Shown: positions 27,558-37,700 of the stretch, piece after piece
How positions within the stretch are numbered: position 1 is the first letter of the stretch
Layout of the letters: each line of letters opens with the position of its first letter
Source: a virus
Virus record (IMG/VR): IMGVR_UViG_3300041409_001224
Span: 1-38,417 of that record
DNA length: 38,417 bases
Strand: one strand, 5' to 3'
Translations under genes and position numbers: made by a program
Notes under the pieces: model-generated
Told to the model about the DNA's origin: nothing
The model's database searches: none
Seen by the model: only the letters and a program-made list of their open reading frames with translations

Positions 27558-30500
27558 ATGCGCAACGTCGAATCTTTCAAGCTGGGCATTGTGATTGCCG
27601 CCGACGGCAAACAGGCGAAGTCTGAGCTAAAGGCCGTAGACGATGCGACGACGAAAACCACGTCATCTTTCCAGAAGCTAAATTCAGAGATGAAGAAGGG
27701 CGGAGGACTCACCGCCGGCTTCTCTGCCGGCTTCAAATCTGCCGCGAAGGATTTCAATAAACAGTTAGAGGGCTTTTCCAAATCCTCGCGCCTGAATGCT
27801 ATCGGCAACATCGCCGGGCAGACCGTCGGCAACGCGATGCAGGACGGCATCGGCAGCGTGCTCTCAAGTCTCGGCTCGACCGTCGGCTCTTTGATCGGCA
27901 CGGCCATCGCGCCCGGCATCGGCACGGCAGTCGGCTCGACGATCGGTGGCGCGGTCGATGCTGCCATGGCGAAAGTCGCGGGCATCATTGGCCCGAAGAT
28001 AGCGCAAGGGCTAGAATTAAATAAACAGATCGAGCGCGCGACGGTTCACTTCACTTCGTTCAGCGGCTCGATTGAAGAAGCCAACCAGCACATCACAGAC
28101 CTCAAAACTCTTTCGCTCGATTCGGGTCTAGATTTGCCGTTTCTGCTCCAGTCCTCGCAACGGTTAGAAGAGTTCAATTCCGATCTCAAATTAACCTCGC
28201 TTGAGCTGCGCGCCGCGGCGGATCAGTCTGCCGCGTTCGGCGGCGGAGCAGAGACCTTCAGCTCGCTGGCCAACGCTCTCGGCCTCGTCGCGGAAAAGGG
28301 AGAGCTGAGCGGCAAAACTCTCACGAAGCTTTACAAGCTCGGCGTGGACGCGCCGAAGCTGCTCTCCGAAGCGACCGGTCTCTCTGTCAAAGAGATCAAG
28401 GGGATGATCAAGCGCAACGAGATCGACGGCGATATAGCCGCGCGCCTGATCGCCGAAGGCATCGAGCGCCACAAAGGGGGCTTCGCCAAAAAGATCTCGG
28501 AAACCACTCTCTACGGCAGAGAGGAGCGATACAACCAGTCGCAGGCATTACTGGCCCAGCAGGGCACAGAGAACCTCGCGAAAGGATTGTCGGATTACTA
28601 CGCGACCGCTAACCGGATACTGGAGAGTCCGGAGGCGAAGAAGATCGTCCAGTTCATCAACGACACTGCCGGACAATTCATCGGCGTGATCGAGAAGGGC
28701 GTGTCCGTCGGCGCAGGAGTCGCGCAGGGAGCGGTGCAAGGAATCCAGAGCGGCGAAGCAGTCAATAGTCTCAAGTCTGCGATCTCAACCCTGGGCGGCG
28801 TCGGCGTGGAAGCGCTCAAAACTGCGTGGCAGATCAATTCGCCTTCAAAAGTTTTTGCTGACATTGCCGGTGGCGCCGTTGAAGGACTCGCTGACGGTTA
28901 CGGCGGGCAAGGCGGCTTTAGAAGCGAGGGAAGTAAAGCATATCTGAAAGGCGCGATAGCCGAACTGCTCACAGGCGCAGATGGCCAGGTTAGAACATGG
29001 GCTAATAGTAAGGGCGGGCAATCCTTATCAGCTCCAGACCTGCGCAAGCGATACGAAGATGCGCTCCAAAATCCCGCAGTCCGCGCGCTACTGGAAGCCA
29101 TCAGACGCGCCGAGGGCGGGCAGCCTGATGTGATGGCTGGCGGCCGCCATGTCACCGATATGAGCCAGCATCCGGGCTACATCGTGCCGCAGAGTCAGTG
29201 GTTTAAAGGTCCCAAGGGCCGATCGAGCGCTGGTGGCAACTGGCAGGTGACGCTCACTAACTGGAAGCGTATCTTGCCGATGCTCGGCATGGATCCGCGC
29301 ACAACTCCTTTCACAGTTGGCAATCAAGCGATGGTTACGCTCAGACTCCTCGACGAGTCGGGCGGCCTCGCTCCTCTTCTGCGCGGCGATTTAATGGGCG
29401 GACTCAGAGGGACGCAGCCCTGGGCGTCTTCGCCTTTCTCCAGCTTGCCCGGACGCAAGCAAAATCTGACCGGCATCTTCAATTCGATTCTGAGCGGCGG
29501 CGGAGCCTCAGCCATTCCCGTCACGATCGTGGGCAACAGTGCGCCTGCGCTCACGAACCAGCAGAGATTTTTCAACAAGTCTATCGCCGAGCTGAAGTCG
29601 AACATGCCGAATGGCACTCGACCCTGGTATGCCACGACGGACATCCTCGGCGGGGCCGGTGACGGCCCCGCTGCCGCACCTCTTCGTCTCGCGCAAGAGA
29701 TTCCGCCCGCGTTTGCGAAGCTCAATACCAATCTCGCTGAGGTCAATCTCACTTTTCCAGCGACTGAAGATTTCTTTAAGCGAATGAACCAGGAGGGCGT
29801 GCTCGCCGTGCAGATGTTCGGCGATATGGGCATCGGCGTGCCGCCGGTCATGAAAGCCTTCGAGGGTTTGAAGGACGCGACGGTGCAGTTAACGGCAGCC
29901 GAGCAGAAGAAGACCCTGGCAGAAATAAGGGCGCGGCAGAAACTGGCACGTGAGAAGGAGGGCGAAGAGGGCGTCTTTAACCATCAGACATTCGCGACGA
30001 GAGACGAAGACGGCAAAAAGATTGGCGGCGTCAAACAGGCCGTCGCCGGTCTCAAGTCGGCTTACAAAGAGATCAAAGCCCTGGGTAAAGGCGCATTCGA
30101 CCAGTTTGCTCAAGGCATCGGCTCGACGGTCGAGAACTTCGTGCTGCTCGGCCAGACAGGCCCCGACGCGCTCCGCAAGCTCGCCGCGCAGGCCGTCGCG
30201 TCTCTGGCCGCACAGGCTACCGTCAACGCCGTGTTCTGGACCGCGCAGGGCATCGTCGATCTCTTCTTCAATCCTGCCCGTGCTGCGGCAGACTTCGCCG
30301 GTGCTGCCCTTTTCGCGAGCATTGCAGGCGTCAGCATCCTCGGCGGCAGAGCGCTGGCTGGAAACCGCTTCCGGGACAACAACCAGCAGCAGGCTGACCC
30401 GAACGCGCAGTTCGGCGAATCGACCTATGCCGGAAACAACTTCACCCGGCGCGCGACGGGCGCCCCTGTCTATCGCGGACGCTCATACATTGTCGGCGAC

Positions 30501-30791
30501 GGTGGCCGCTCTGAAGTCTTCGAGGCGAAAGAAGACGGTTACATACACCCGAGCATTTCGGCGTACGCCCGCTCGCAAGGTGGCGGCGGCAGCGGCAGCC
30601 ACCATGCTGAATCCGCAGCCATGCTTGCGCAGGTCAAAGACATTCTTGACCGCATCGAGCCGGTTTCTGCTGAACAGTTTTTCCGCTGGGGCGCGAAGAA
30701 AGCTCCGGATGCCGTGGGCGCAGCAAACGTCACGGCGCTCAGAAAGAATCCGGACCTGGTCCAACAGCACGCGAGGGCATTAAACCTGTAA
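27558..30791 (+). CDS. Tail tape measure protein with embedded muramidase domain
   Basis: 1077 aa, determining tail length. The N terminus is coiled and hydrophobic (GNIAGQTVGNAM ... GSTVGSLIGTAIAPGIGTAV). Residues about 501-614 form a lysozyme-like domain of the GH104/P21-lysozyme style: IRRAEGG (probable catalytic Glu near 519), VMAGGRHVTDMSQHP, RSSAGGNWQVTLTNW and LLDESGGLAPLL. A C-terminal region with long hydrophobic helices and YRGRSYIVGDGGRSE is typical of tape measure ends. The embedded hydrolase likely opens peptidoglycan during injection. Confidence 0.88.
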   Translation: MRNVESFKLGIVIAADGKQAKSELKAVDDATTKTTSSFQKLNSEMKKGGGLTAGFSAGFKSAAKDFNKQLEGFSKSSRLNAIGNIAGQTVGNAMQDGIGSVLSSLGSTVGSLIGTAIAPGIGTAVGSTIGGAVDAAMAKVAGIIGPKIAQGLELNKQIERATVHFTSFSGSIEEANQHITDLKTLSLDSGLDLPFLLQSSQRLEEFNSDLKLTSLELRAAADQSAAFGGGAETFSSLANALGLVAEKGELSGKTLTKLYKLGVDAPKLLSEATGLSVKEIKGMIKRNEIDGDIAARLIAEGIERHKGGFAKKISETTLYGREERYNQSQALLAQQGTENLAKGLSDYYATANRILESPEAKKIVQFINDTAGQFIGVIEKGVSVGAGVAQGAVQGIQSGEAVNSLKSAISTLGGVGVEALKTAWQINSPSKVFADIAGGAVEGLADGYGGQGGFRSEGSKAYLKGAIAELLTGADGQVRTWANSKGGQSLSAPDLRKRYEDALQNPAVRALLEAIRRAEGGQPDVMAGGRHVTDMSQHPGYIVPQSQWFKGPKGRSSAGGNWQVTLTNWKRILPMLGMDPRTTPFTVGNQAMVTLRLLDESGGLAPLLRGDLMGGLRGTQPWASSPFSSLPGRKQNLTGIFNSILSGGGASAIPVTIVGNSAPALTNQQRFFNKSIAELKSNMPNGTRPWYATTDILGGAGDGPAAAPLRLAQEIPPAFAKLNTNLAEVNLTFPATEDFFKRMNQEGVLAVQMFGDMGIGVPPVMKAFEGLKDATVQLTAAEQKKTLAEIRARQKLAREKEGEEGVFNHQTFATRDEDGKKIGGVKQAVAGLKSAYKEIKALGKGAFDQFAQGIGSTVENFVLLGQTGPDALRKLAAQAVASLAAQATVNAVFWTAQGIVDLFFNPARAAADFAGAALFASIAGVSILGGRALAGNRFRDNNQQQADPNAQFGESTYAGNNFTRRATGAPVYRGRSYIVGDGGRSEVFEAKEDGYIHPSISAYARSQGGGGSGSHHAESAAMLAQVKDILDRIEPVSAEQFFRWGAKKAPDAVGAANVTALRKNPDLVQQHARALNL

Positions 30792-31234
30792 TGGATTACG
30801 AGCTTTTAGACACGACCGGCTTTCACTTCGCGGAGATGAGCGTCTCCGTGGCCGTGCTGACCGCCAACTATGGTGACGGCTACGGCGACGGCGCGCTCGT
30901 CGGCTCTCCGGAGGGGCTGCACAAGTGGTCGATCGAAATCTCGCTCCTGCCCGATCTTGAGGAATACAGCATTTATTCATTCGACCCGTCGGGCGAGACG
31001 AGAGCCCGTTATCTGTACAACCTGTTCCTGCGCTCGAAGGCTGCCGGAAATCGCCCCTTTCGCTTCGTCGAGCCGGGCACGGGCAAAGAGTATTTCGCCG
31101 AGTTCGTCGAGCACACGCTGACCTGGAGCCAGTTCACGGCCAAAGCCTTCTCCGCCCAGCTGGAGATCCGTCAAAGGCGCGTGCGTGACTATGAATCGCC
31201 CACGGACACGACTGGCAACCCGGACACGATCTGA
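30791..31234 (+). CDS. Minor tail protein (gpM-like/DUF2460-like)
   Basis: 147 aa. Start overlaps the tape measure stop (TAATG). SVAVLTANYGDGYGDGALVG, HKWSIEISLLP, and FRFVEPGTGKEYFAEFVEHT resemble distal tail proteins that connect tube and tip. Position after the tape measure is that of gpM in lambda-like phages. Confidence 0.65.
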   Translation: MDYELLDTTGFHFAEMSVSVAVLTANYGDGYGDGALVGSPEGLHKWSIEISLLPDLEEYSIYSFDPSGETRARYLYNLFLRSKAAGNRPFRFVEPGTGKEYFAEFVEHTLTWSQFTAKAFSAQLEIRQRRVRDYESPTDTTGNPDTI

Positions 31235-33762
31235 TGATCACACTGGACGCGACAACACAGGCCAAGCTCGATGCTTTCGCCGCGCTGCCAAATAAGCAGG
31301 TGGCGGAAGTGGTTGCCGTCTTCTGGCCCGCTCCGACCGGCGTCAGGTACTACGCCGTCACGCAGCTCGATCTGATCACGCCCGGCATCCCTGTCTCGCC
31401 GATCGAGGCGCGAATAATCCCTGAAGACCTCCAAAGCGCGGCACTGTTTCAAACAATCACGTCTGATTCTGCGCTCAGTGATGAAGAGATCGAGCTGAAC
31501 TTCTTTGACGCCGACGGGCAGATCGCGGACCTCGCATATCTGCATGGTGAAGGCGTGCGGGTCGAAGTCTTTTACTGGTTTCCGCAAGTGGAATTATTGA
31601 TGTCTAACTGGTGGGGCCATCTCCGCACTCCTGACAACGCCGACAGCGAGACGTTTCGCTGTAAGGCTGCCATCGGGTTTCGCTCGCCGCTCTTGCCGAT
31701 GCCGCGTCGCGCCTTCTTCGATACTTGCCTAGCCATCTACGGCGGCCTGCTGACGACGCTCGCAGCGATCGCGGATAACGATTGCCCTGTCAACATTCAC
31801 CTGCCCGGCGGAACCATCGGCGTCCTCGTCGGAGGTCTGCCCCAGCTGACGTGCTCGCGTAAAAGTCGCGCTGTCTGCACCGCGCACGTCGGAGACGACC
31901 TTTCATATCTCGGCATGGAGACGCCCACGCAGACCGTCCAGATCGGGCAGTCCGGAGGAGGCGCGACCAGCTATTCAAGCCGCGGCAACGCGAGCAATCT
32001 GAAGCGTCCTTTGCGCGTCGTCTTCGGCCGCCGCGTCGTGCGCGATATGGACCTCCTCGCTTTCATCCCGACGCCTAACACGAGCCATCCAGACCAGGGC
32101 TTTGTGCAGGTCCTCTTTGCTGCCTGCGAAGGCCGCATCAAGAGCATGACGTTTTGCGCAGTCAATAACCTCACGATCGCAGCCGAGCACTTGAACACCC
32201 GTCTCGGCGCACGCCGACAGTCGCGCACATCTTTCGGCTCAAGTCCGAACCCGACTGGCCAGGCCGCGAACTATTCAGGCACAGCGCTCTTCTATGCCAA
32301 CTATGGCCAAGTCAACGCCGGCGCGTACGGGCCGCAGAACCTCGCCGGGCAGGCGATCATCGAAGGCTTAGACGAGATTCGCGTGTATACGACTCCGGAA
32401 TCATATACCAGGAAATATACGACGAACCGGGCCTGGTGCCTGCTGGAGATGTATCGCAACCGTCGCTGGGGACACGGCCTCGACGATTCGCGATTCGTCA
32501 TTCAGGACTGGATCGATCTGGCCGCCTGGTGCGATGACAACTGGAGCTACACGGACCCTTCGGGGACGGTCTACTCGGGCACGCGCTCGACGCTCAATGT
32601 TGACCTTCAGGACCGCACGACGCAGCAGGTCATCAATGACACCTGCCTCTTCGGTCGCTTCTCGAAGCCCTTCTACTGGCAGGGGAAGATCCGGATCGTG
32701 CCCCTCAAGAAAGAATCTCTTGACGGCGTTAAAGAGTTTACTGACGAGGGGAATGCACGAAACATCTGCGTTGACGATAACGGCAAAGCGCTGCTGACGC
32801 GCTCGCAGATAGATGACATAGATCTGCCGAACCAGCTCTCGATCACCTTCGAAGACGCGGCGCACCAGAATATCGAGCGGCCTCTGTCGTTCGACGATAA
32901 GCCGGCGCAGCTCAAAGCGGGGCGCGCGCTCGGCGACGAGTCTATCCGCATCGTCGAGAAGAAATATTCGGCCTTCGGCGTCACTGCCTACAATGAATCA
33001 GTGCGCCTTGGCAATCTGCTGTTAGATTTGGGAGAGTTCGATTCGGGCGGTCTGAAGAACAATCTCCGCGTCACTTTCACAACCTTCTATGCGGAGACCC
33101 TTGACCTTCATCCCTACAAAGTGATTCGCGTCCTCTCACGTCAGCTCACGCGCTACGGCTTTGAATATTTCCGCATCATGTCGCTGAAGCGCAAACCGGA
33201 TCTGAAGGTCGAGATCGTCGCGCAGGCTTATCCCAGGGATTACTACGACGGCATCGAGACTGTGCTGCCGCCCGCCTCGGATGAGTACGAAGCGGAAGAC
33301 CCGGGCAACACGAGAACAGGTGCGGCAGTCGTCGCGCTCGATGCTCAGTGCAGCGGCGGCGCGAAAGTCGTCGGGATAGGCCACGGCTCAATCCTTCGCT
33401 TCAATGGCATCACGGTGGCGACGAGCAGGCCATTTGAAGTGACGGTCGTTTACAAGTCAACGAGCGACCTGACGGCTTATGTCAATCTCAATACGCGCGC
33501 CGCCGAGCCGGTGCTGTTCCCCGATAGCGGCGGCGCGATTGCTTCGCTGGTCATTCTGGTCGGCACACTCCAAGTCGGCCAGACCTATACGCTCACTTTT
33601 GCGAATCCGGATGCGGCCTGTCCCGAGCTGGACAAGATCACGCTCGCGCCGCACGTCATCGACCCGCACGATCCGCCGGGCGGCGGCGTGTGCCGCGCGC
33701 AAATTGGAGAAATAACCTACGAGAACGGGCAGCTCAGAATTCCGGTGCTGCCGTGTGAATAG
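31234..33762 (+). CDS. Tail tip (gpJ-like) protein with C-terminal carbohydrate-binding module
   Basis: 842 aa. The N-terminal 150 residues (VVAVFWPAPTGVRYYAVTQ, ALSDEEIELNFFDADG, RVEVFYWFPQ) resemble gpL/DUF2163-type baseplate-hub proteins. A central region (NLKRPLRVVFGRRVVRDMDL, RAWCLLEMYRNRRWGHGL, QVINDTCLFGRFSKPFYWQG) is gpJ-like. Residues about 690-770 (YEAEDPGNTRTGAAVVALDA, CSGGAKVVGIG, FEVTVVYKSTSDLTAYV) are a CBM6/35-like beta sandwich, so receptor or capsule polysaccharide binding is likely. Start ATG 31234 overlaps the previous stop. Confidence 0.78.
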   Translation: MITLDATTQAKLDAFAALPNKQVAEVVAVFWPAPTGVRYYAVTQLDLITPGIPVSPIEARIIPEDLQSAALFQTITSDSALSDEEIELNFFDADGQIADLAYLHGEGVRVEVFYWFPQVELLMSNWWGHLRTPDNADSETFRCKAAIGFRSPLLPMPRRAFFDTCLAIYGGLLTTLAAIADNDCPVNIHLPGGTIGVLVGGLPQLTCSRKSRAVCTAHVGDDLSYLGMETPTQTVQIGQSGGGATSYSSRGNASNLKRPLRVVFGRRVVRDMDLLAFIPTPNTSHPDQGFVQVLFAACEGRIKSMTFCAVNNLTIAAEHLNTRLGARRQSRTSFGSSPNPTGQAANYSGTALFYANYGQVNAGAYGPQNLAGQAIIEGLDEIRVYTTPESYTRKYTTNRAWCLLEMYRNRRWGHGLDDSRFVIQDWIDLAAWCDDNWSYTDPSGTVYSGTRSTLNVDLQDRTTQQVINDTCLFGRFSKPFYWQGKIRIVPLKKESLDGVKEFTDEGNARNICVDDNGKALLTRSQIDDIDLPNQLSITFEDAAHQNIERPLSFDDKPAQLKAGRALGDESIRIVEKKYSAFGVTAYNESVRLGNLLLDLGEFDSGGLKNNLRVTFTTFYAETLDLHPYKVIRVLSRQLTRYGFEYFRIMSLKRKPDLKVEIVAQAYPRDYYDGIETVLPPASDEYEAEDPGNTRTGAAVVALDAQCSGGAKVVGIGHGSILRFNGITVATSRPFEVTVVYKSTSDLTAYVNLNTRAAEPVLFPDSGGAIASLVILVGTLQVGQTYTLTFANPDAACPELDKITLAPHVIDPHDPPGGGVCRAQIGEITYENGQLRIPVLPCE

Positions 33763-33765
33763 CTT

Positions 33766-34011
33766 ATGGCAAGTAACTTTCAACAATTCGATTTGAGCTA
33801 TCGAGGCAGCGCCGGCGCGCTGACCCCGCTGGCGAACACGACGGTCAAGGTCTTCGATGCGACGAACCTCGCTGACCTGGATGATGTGACGAGCAACGAC
33901 GAAGGCGTCGTCGAAGGCGGCACGCTGCCGGTGGACGCAGGCATAGTCGTGCGCTTCCGGGTCGAGAACTATCTTGGCCTCGCCATGTCTCTTGAACAGG
34001 TGACTACCTGA
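33766..34011 (+). CDS. Small beta-rich tail-associated protein
   Basis: 81 aa, beta-rich (TTVKVFDATNLADLDDVTSN, DAGIVVRFRVENYLG). It could be a tail-tip decoration or trimeric adaptor. No recognised family. Located between the tail-tip protein and a second tail protein. Confidence 0.55.
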   Translation: MASNFQQFDLSYRGSAGALTPLANTTVKVFDATNLADLDDVTSNDEGVVEGGTLPVDAGIVVRFRVENYLGLAMSLEQVTT

Positions 34012-34026
34012 TAAGTGACAAGCTAA

Positions 34027-34713
34027 ATGGCTGACGCTCTCATACTCGAATCCATTCGCGGCGTGCATCTCGTGCTGGGCGCTGCGCCTCAGCGTGAGGT
34101 CACGCAGGAGCCTGCGCTGGCAGAGGTATGGGTGGGCGGCGGAGGGGCTTCTGACCTGTACGGCACAGGTCAGAAGCTCGGCCTGTCCCAAATCGGCCAA
34201 ACCTTCGCGGCGCAATATCCGCTTGAGCTGGATCGAGACCTGAGAGTCTATCTCCGCTCACTCGGCGCGGACGGCGCGGCGGACTGCTCGCAGCTCCGCG
34301 ATGCCGTCTCCAAGCTCGTCCCGATCCAGCGCGAGACTGAAGCTCCCGTCATCGGGCAGGCGACCAACGCGCAGAATCTGCTCGTCGAAGTCGGCGTGGA
34401 CGGCTTCACGCGCTTTGCTCGTTTCCGGAAAGTGGAGATAGCTGATAACGCCGGGATGACAACTAACCTGCGCACGACGATCTATGACAGCGCGGATTTT
34501 GTGAACAAGGAACTGCCGCGCTTCATCAACGTCACGCGCGCGAGTGGCAGCTCTGCCTTGACGCAATACGTGCGCGTTTCCCATTCCAGCGGCGGAGCTT
34601 ATGGCGCTCCATCAGACGTGCTGGCAATCACCTTTGCCGATGCGGGCGGCGCAGGCGGCTCATCAGGCGGCTTTGACCCTGTGCCGCACGGCCATCAACC
34701 CATTGAACCTTGA
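34027..34713 (+). CDS. Putative tail-fibre-associated protein
   Basis: 228 aa, beta-rich and Gly/Ser/Ala-rich, with LYGTGQKLGLSQIGQTF and a Gly-rich C terminus (AGGAGGSSGGFDPVPHGHQP). Position before the tailspike suggests a fibre connector or tip component. No domain recognised. It has no signal peptide or membrane segment. Confidence 0.55.
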   Translation: MADALILESIRGVHLVLGAAPQREVTQEPALAEVWVGGGGASDLYGTGQKLGLSQIGQTFAAQYPLELDRDLRVYLRSLGADGAADCSQLRDAVSKLVPIQRETEAPVIGQATNAQNLLVEVGVDGFTRFARFRKVEIADNAGMTTNLRTTIYDSADFVNKELPRFINVTRASGSSALTQYVRVSHSSGGAYGAPSDVLAITFADAGGAGGSSGGFDPVPHGHQPIEP

Positions 34714-34727
34714 ACGGAGTAATTACT

Positions 34728-37700
34728 ATGACTCGAACAATCAAAAATCTTTTTCACGCGCTGGTCATCATCGCGTGTCTCTTTGTCGCGGCAGGCTCGG
34801 CGCGCGCGACCGCGCCGACCGCCACAACTTTCACGGCTAACGTCTCGACGGTGGGCGCGACCTTGATCCAGCTGCAAGGCAACGACCCTGATGGCACGGC
34901 GCTGGTCTTCGCTTTCCAGTCCTCGCCACTGCACGGCACGATCACGGCTTTTAACTCAGCGACCGGGTATTTTGTCTACACGCCCAATAGCGGCTACACC
35001 GGCACTGACGGCGTGTTCTTCGCAGTGACGAGCGGCGGGCAGACCAGCAGCTCGGCGACGTGTTCGATCGTGGTGACGAACGCGAAGACGCGAATCATTG
35101 ACACGCTGGTAGACGCGAGCGGCAACGCGCGGCAGGGAAGCGTCACTTTTATTCTGACGATGCCGGTGACCTCACCGGCGGGCGTGATGCCGACCGGCTC
35201 GACCGTCTCATCTGCGTTGAATAGCTCCGGGCAGTTCGATGTCTCGGTCTATCCGTCGCGCGCTCTTTCCCCGCAGAGCTTTTACCAAGTTTGGTACGCA
35301 GACAGCGCGAGCCTCAAGCGTGAGCTGATCGGCGTCTATGACATTCCGGCGAGCGTAACGAGCATCACTCTCGCCGGTCGCAGAGTCATCGATACCAATC
35401 TTGCCAAGCAATACGTTTTCGTCAGTGTCGCCGAGTTGGAAGCTCACACGTCTGCCGTAGCCACACGCACGCTCTCAGAGCTGCTCGGGCCGAACCTAAC
35501 CATCGGCGGCACGATGACAGCTCAAAAGTTTGAAGGCAATTGTGGTGACTGTACTGGCATCACTGGTCAGGTGGGCGGAAACTCTGCTCTCAATACATTA
35601 ACCCAGGGCGGTGACACAGACGCTGACGGCACCGGCAAAGTCGCGTTTCAAACTCGAAACATAGATCGCCTCGTCATCAACAACGATGGCGGGATTGACC
35701 TCAAGGGAGGCTTTCCGACTTCGACGCTCGCGGGGCTGCCTGCGGTTGGTAATGTCGGGCGTATCTACAGACTGACTGACGGCAATAAAGGTCTCGTGAT
35801 AGATACGGGCGTGACGTGGAAGTCTTTGAACGGAGGCGATTACAACATTGATGATTGGGGCGCGAAGCCGAACGACGCAACCTTTGACAGCCAGCCTGCT
35901 ATCCAGGCAGCCGTTGATGCAGTCGAGGCGTTGGCTACAGCGTCAGGGCGCACGAAGAGCGCGCGTGTGTATGTGCCCATCGGCACTTATTATCTGAGTA
36001 AGCCAGTGCGCTTCAAGATAGATGGCACTATCTTCACCGGTGCAGGAAAGTCGCTCTCAATTCTTAAAGCGAAGTCTGGTCTTGGCGGTGGTAATTTGCT
36101 GGTCGTTGGCCCAGGCACGAATGCGAATCCCAGCCTCTCTTATGACGACGTGCCGACGACGACAGCTCTCGCCACTGGCACCGGCGCGGCCTACTCGATG
36201 CCTGCCGGCAACAGTATTTATTTCAACTTCAGAGACTCTGCTGCGTGGGATATTGACGGGCGCACGGCGATGTCGCTGGAGTTTATCTTCAAGCCGACTG
36301 TGCTCGATGGCACTTACCGCACGATCCTCGTCGGAGGCGGAAACGAATCACCGAACCAGGCCGGGAACAATTACACGCTGGTTGTGGCCGTCACAACGAA
36401 CAACGCGCTTGAGACTTCGATTCGATTGGGAGACACGCTCTACACGCTGACCTCCGCGAACAACTCTCTCGTTGCCGGCTCCAGTTATGTTGTGCAATTC
36501 AATTTCAGCCCTAACGCTGATCCGACCAAAGCGGATGTGCGCCAGTTTCTCAACGGCACGCTCACGGCTTCCACGACGACCGCGACCGGAAAATACGCAG
36601 TCACCCAGCATGAATATGAAGACGTGATCTTAGGACAATATTTTCAGACGTGGCCGGAATATAATGCTGTCCTCAACTCGATAAGCTGCGTGGTGGATTC
36701 GATCAGGCTCTCTTCGGTTGCGCGCAACACTGCCGGCTACAGTGCTCCCCTGACGAAGCTTGTCTCAGACGGCAACACGCTCTGGCTGACGAACTGGCTG
36801 ATTGACGGCATGCAGATGGTTGCGACAAGCTCCTATGGCACGGAGTATCTGCCACTTCGTCGGCCGACGTTTATCAATCTCGCAAACTATGTCGAGATCA
36901 GCAACATGCGCCTTGAGCCGGATGGAGGCTCTGGTCGCGTCGGTGGCATCTATGCCTATCTCTCCCCGCGCGCAAACTTCCACGATCTCTATATTGATTT
37001 CAGCCGCGTTGGAATCCGGTTCTTTGACAACTCATTTCTTTCGAGTGTGAGAGATGTGGAGATTTACGGCGACACCAATTCGCGCGGCAACATTTTCAAT
37101 CTCAGCTCATCGGGCGTCAATTATTTCGACAACCTGCAACTGTTCGGGCCTAACTACAATATCGTTGGCATCAATGGCGGTGGGCAAATCAATCACTCAT
37201 TCCTGCATGGCGGAGTTCGCTATAACCTCGTGCTCGGCAATGCTGATTCGACTTCGACCGGCACCTGGACGCTCAACGATGTGAGCGTCTCTGATGAGGA
37301 TGCTTCATTTTCTCCTGAAGCGCACTACCAAGGGCCGGCGATGCTCTTTAACATGCGAGGCTTCCAGATGCTCGGCGGAACCTTGGAGTCTGTCTACTAT
37401 ACGAGCAAGTATCCGCGGATCTCAGGCGGCGACAAATACACCTTCGTCGGCACCGTCTTCAATACCAACTCCGCCAATGACAGGCAGATCGATTTCCCGG
37501 AAGCGGGCAATCTTCCTTTGTCTCCTGTCATGCTCGTCAACGCCAAGAACTGCGGGGCGACGTATCCGCCGACGAGCTGCACAGAGATTCCGTGGACGAC
37601 CAGCGCGCGCGCGGCGAACGTGGTTGTCGTTGGAGCCAGCATAGCGATTAACCCGACGAACGGCATAGTGCCTTATCGGTCAACAGCACTAGCATTTCTT

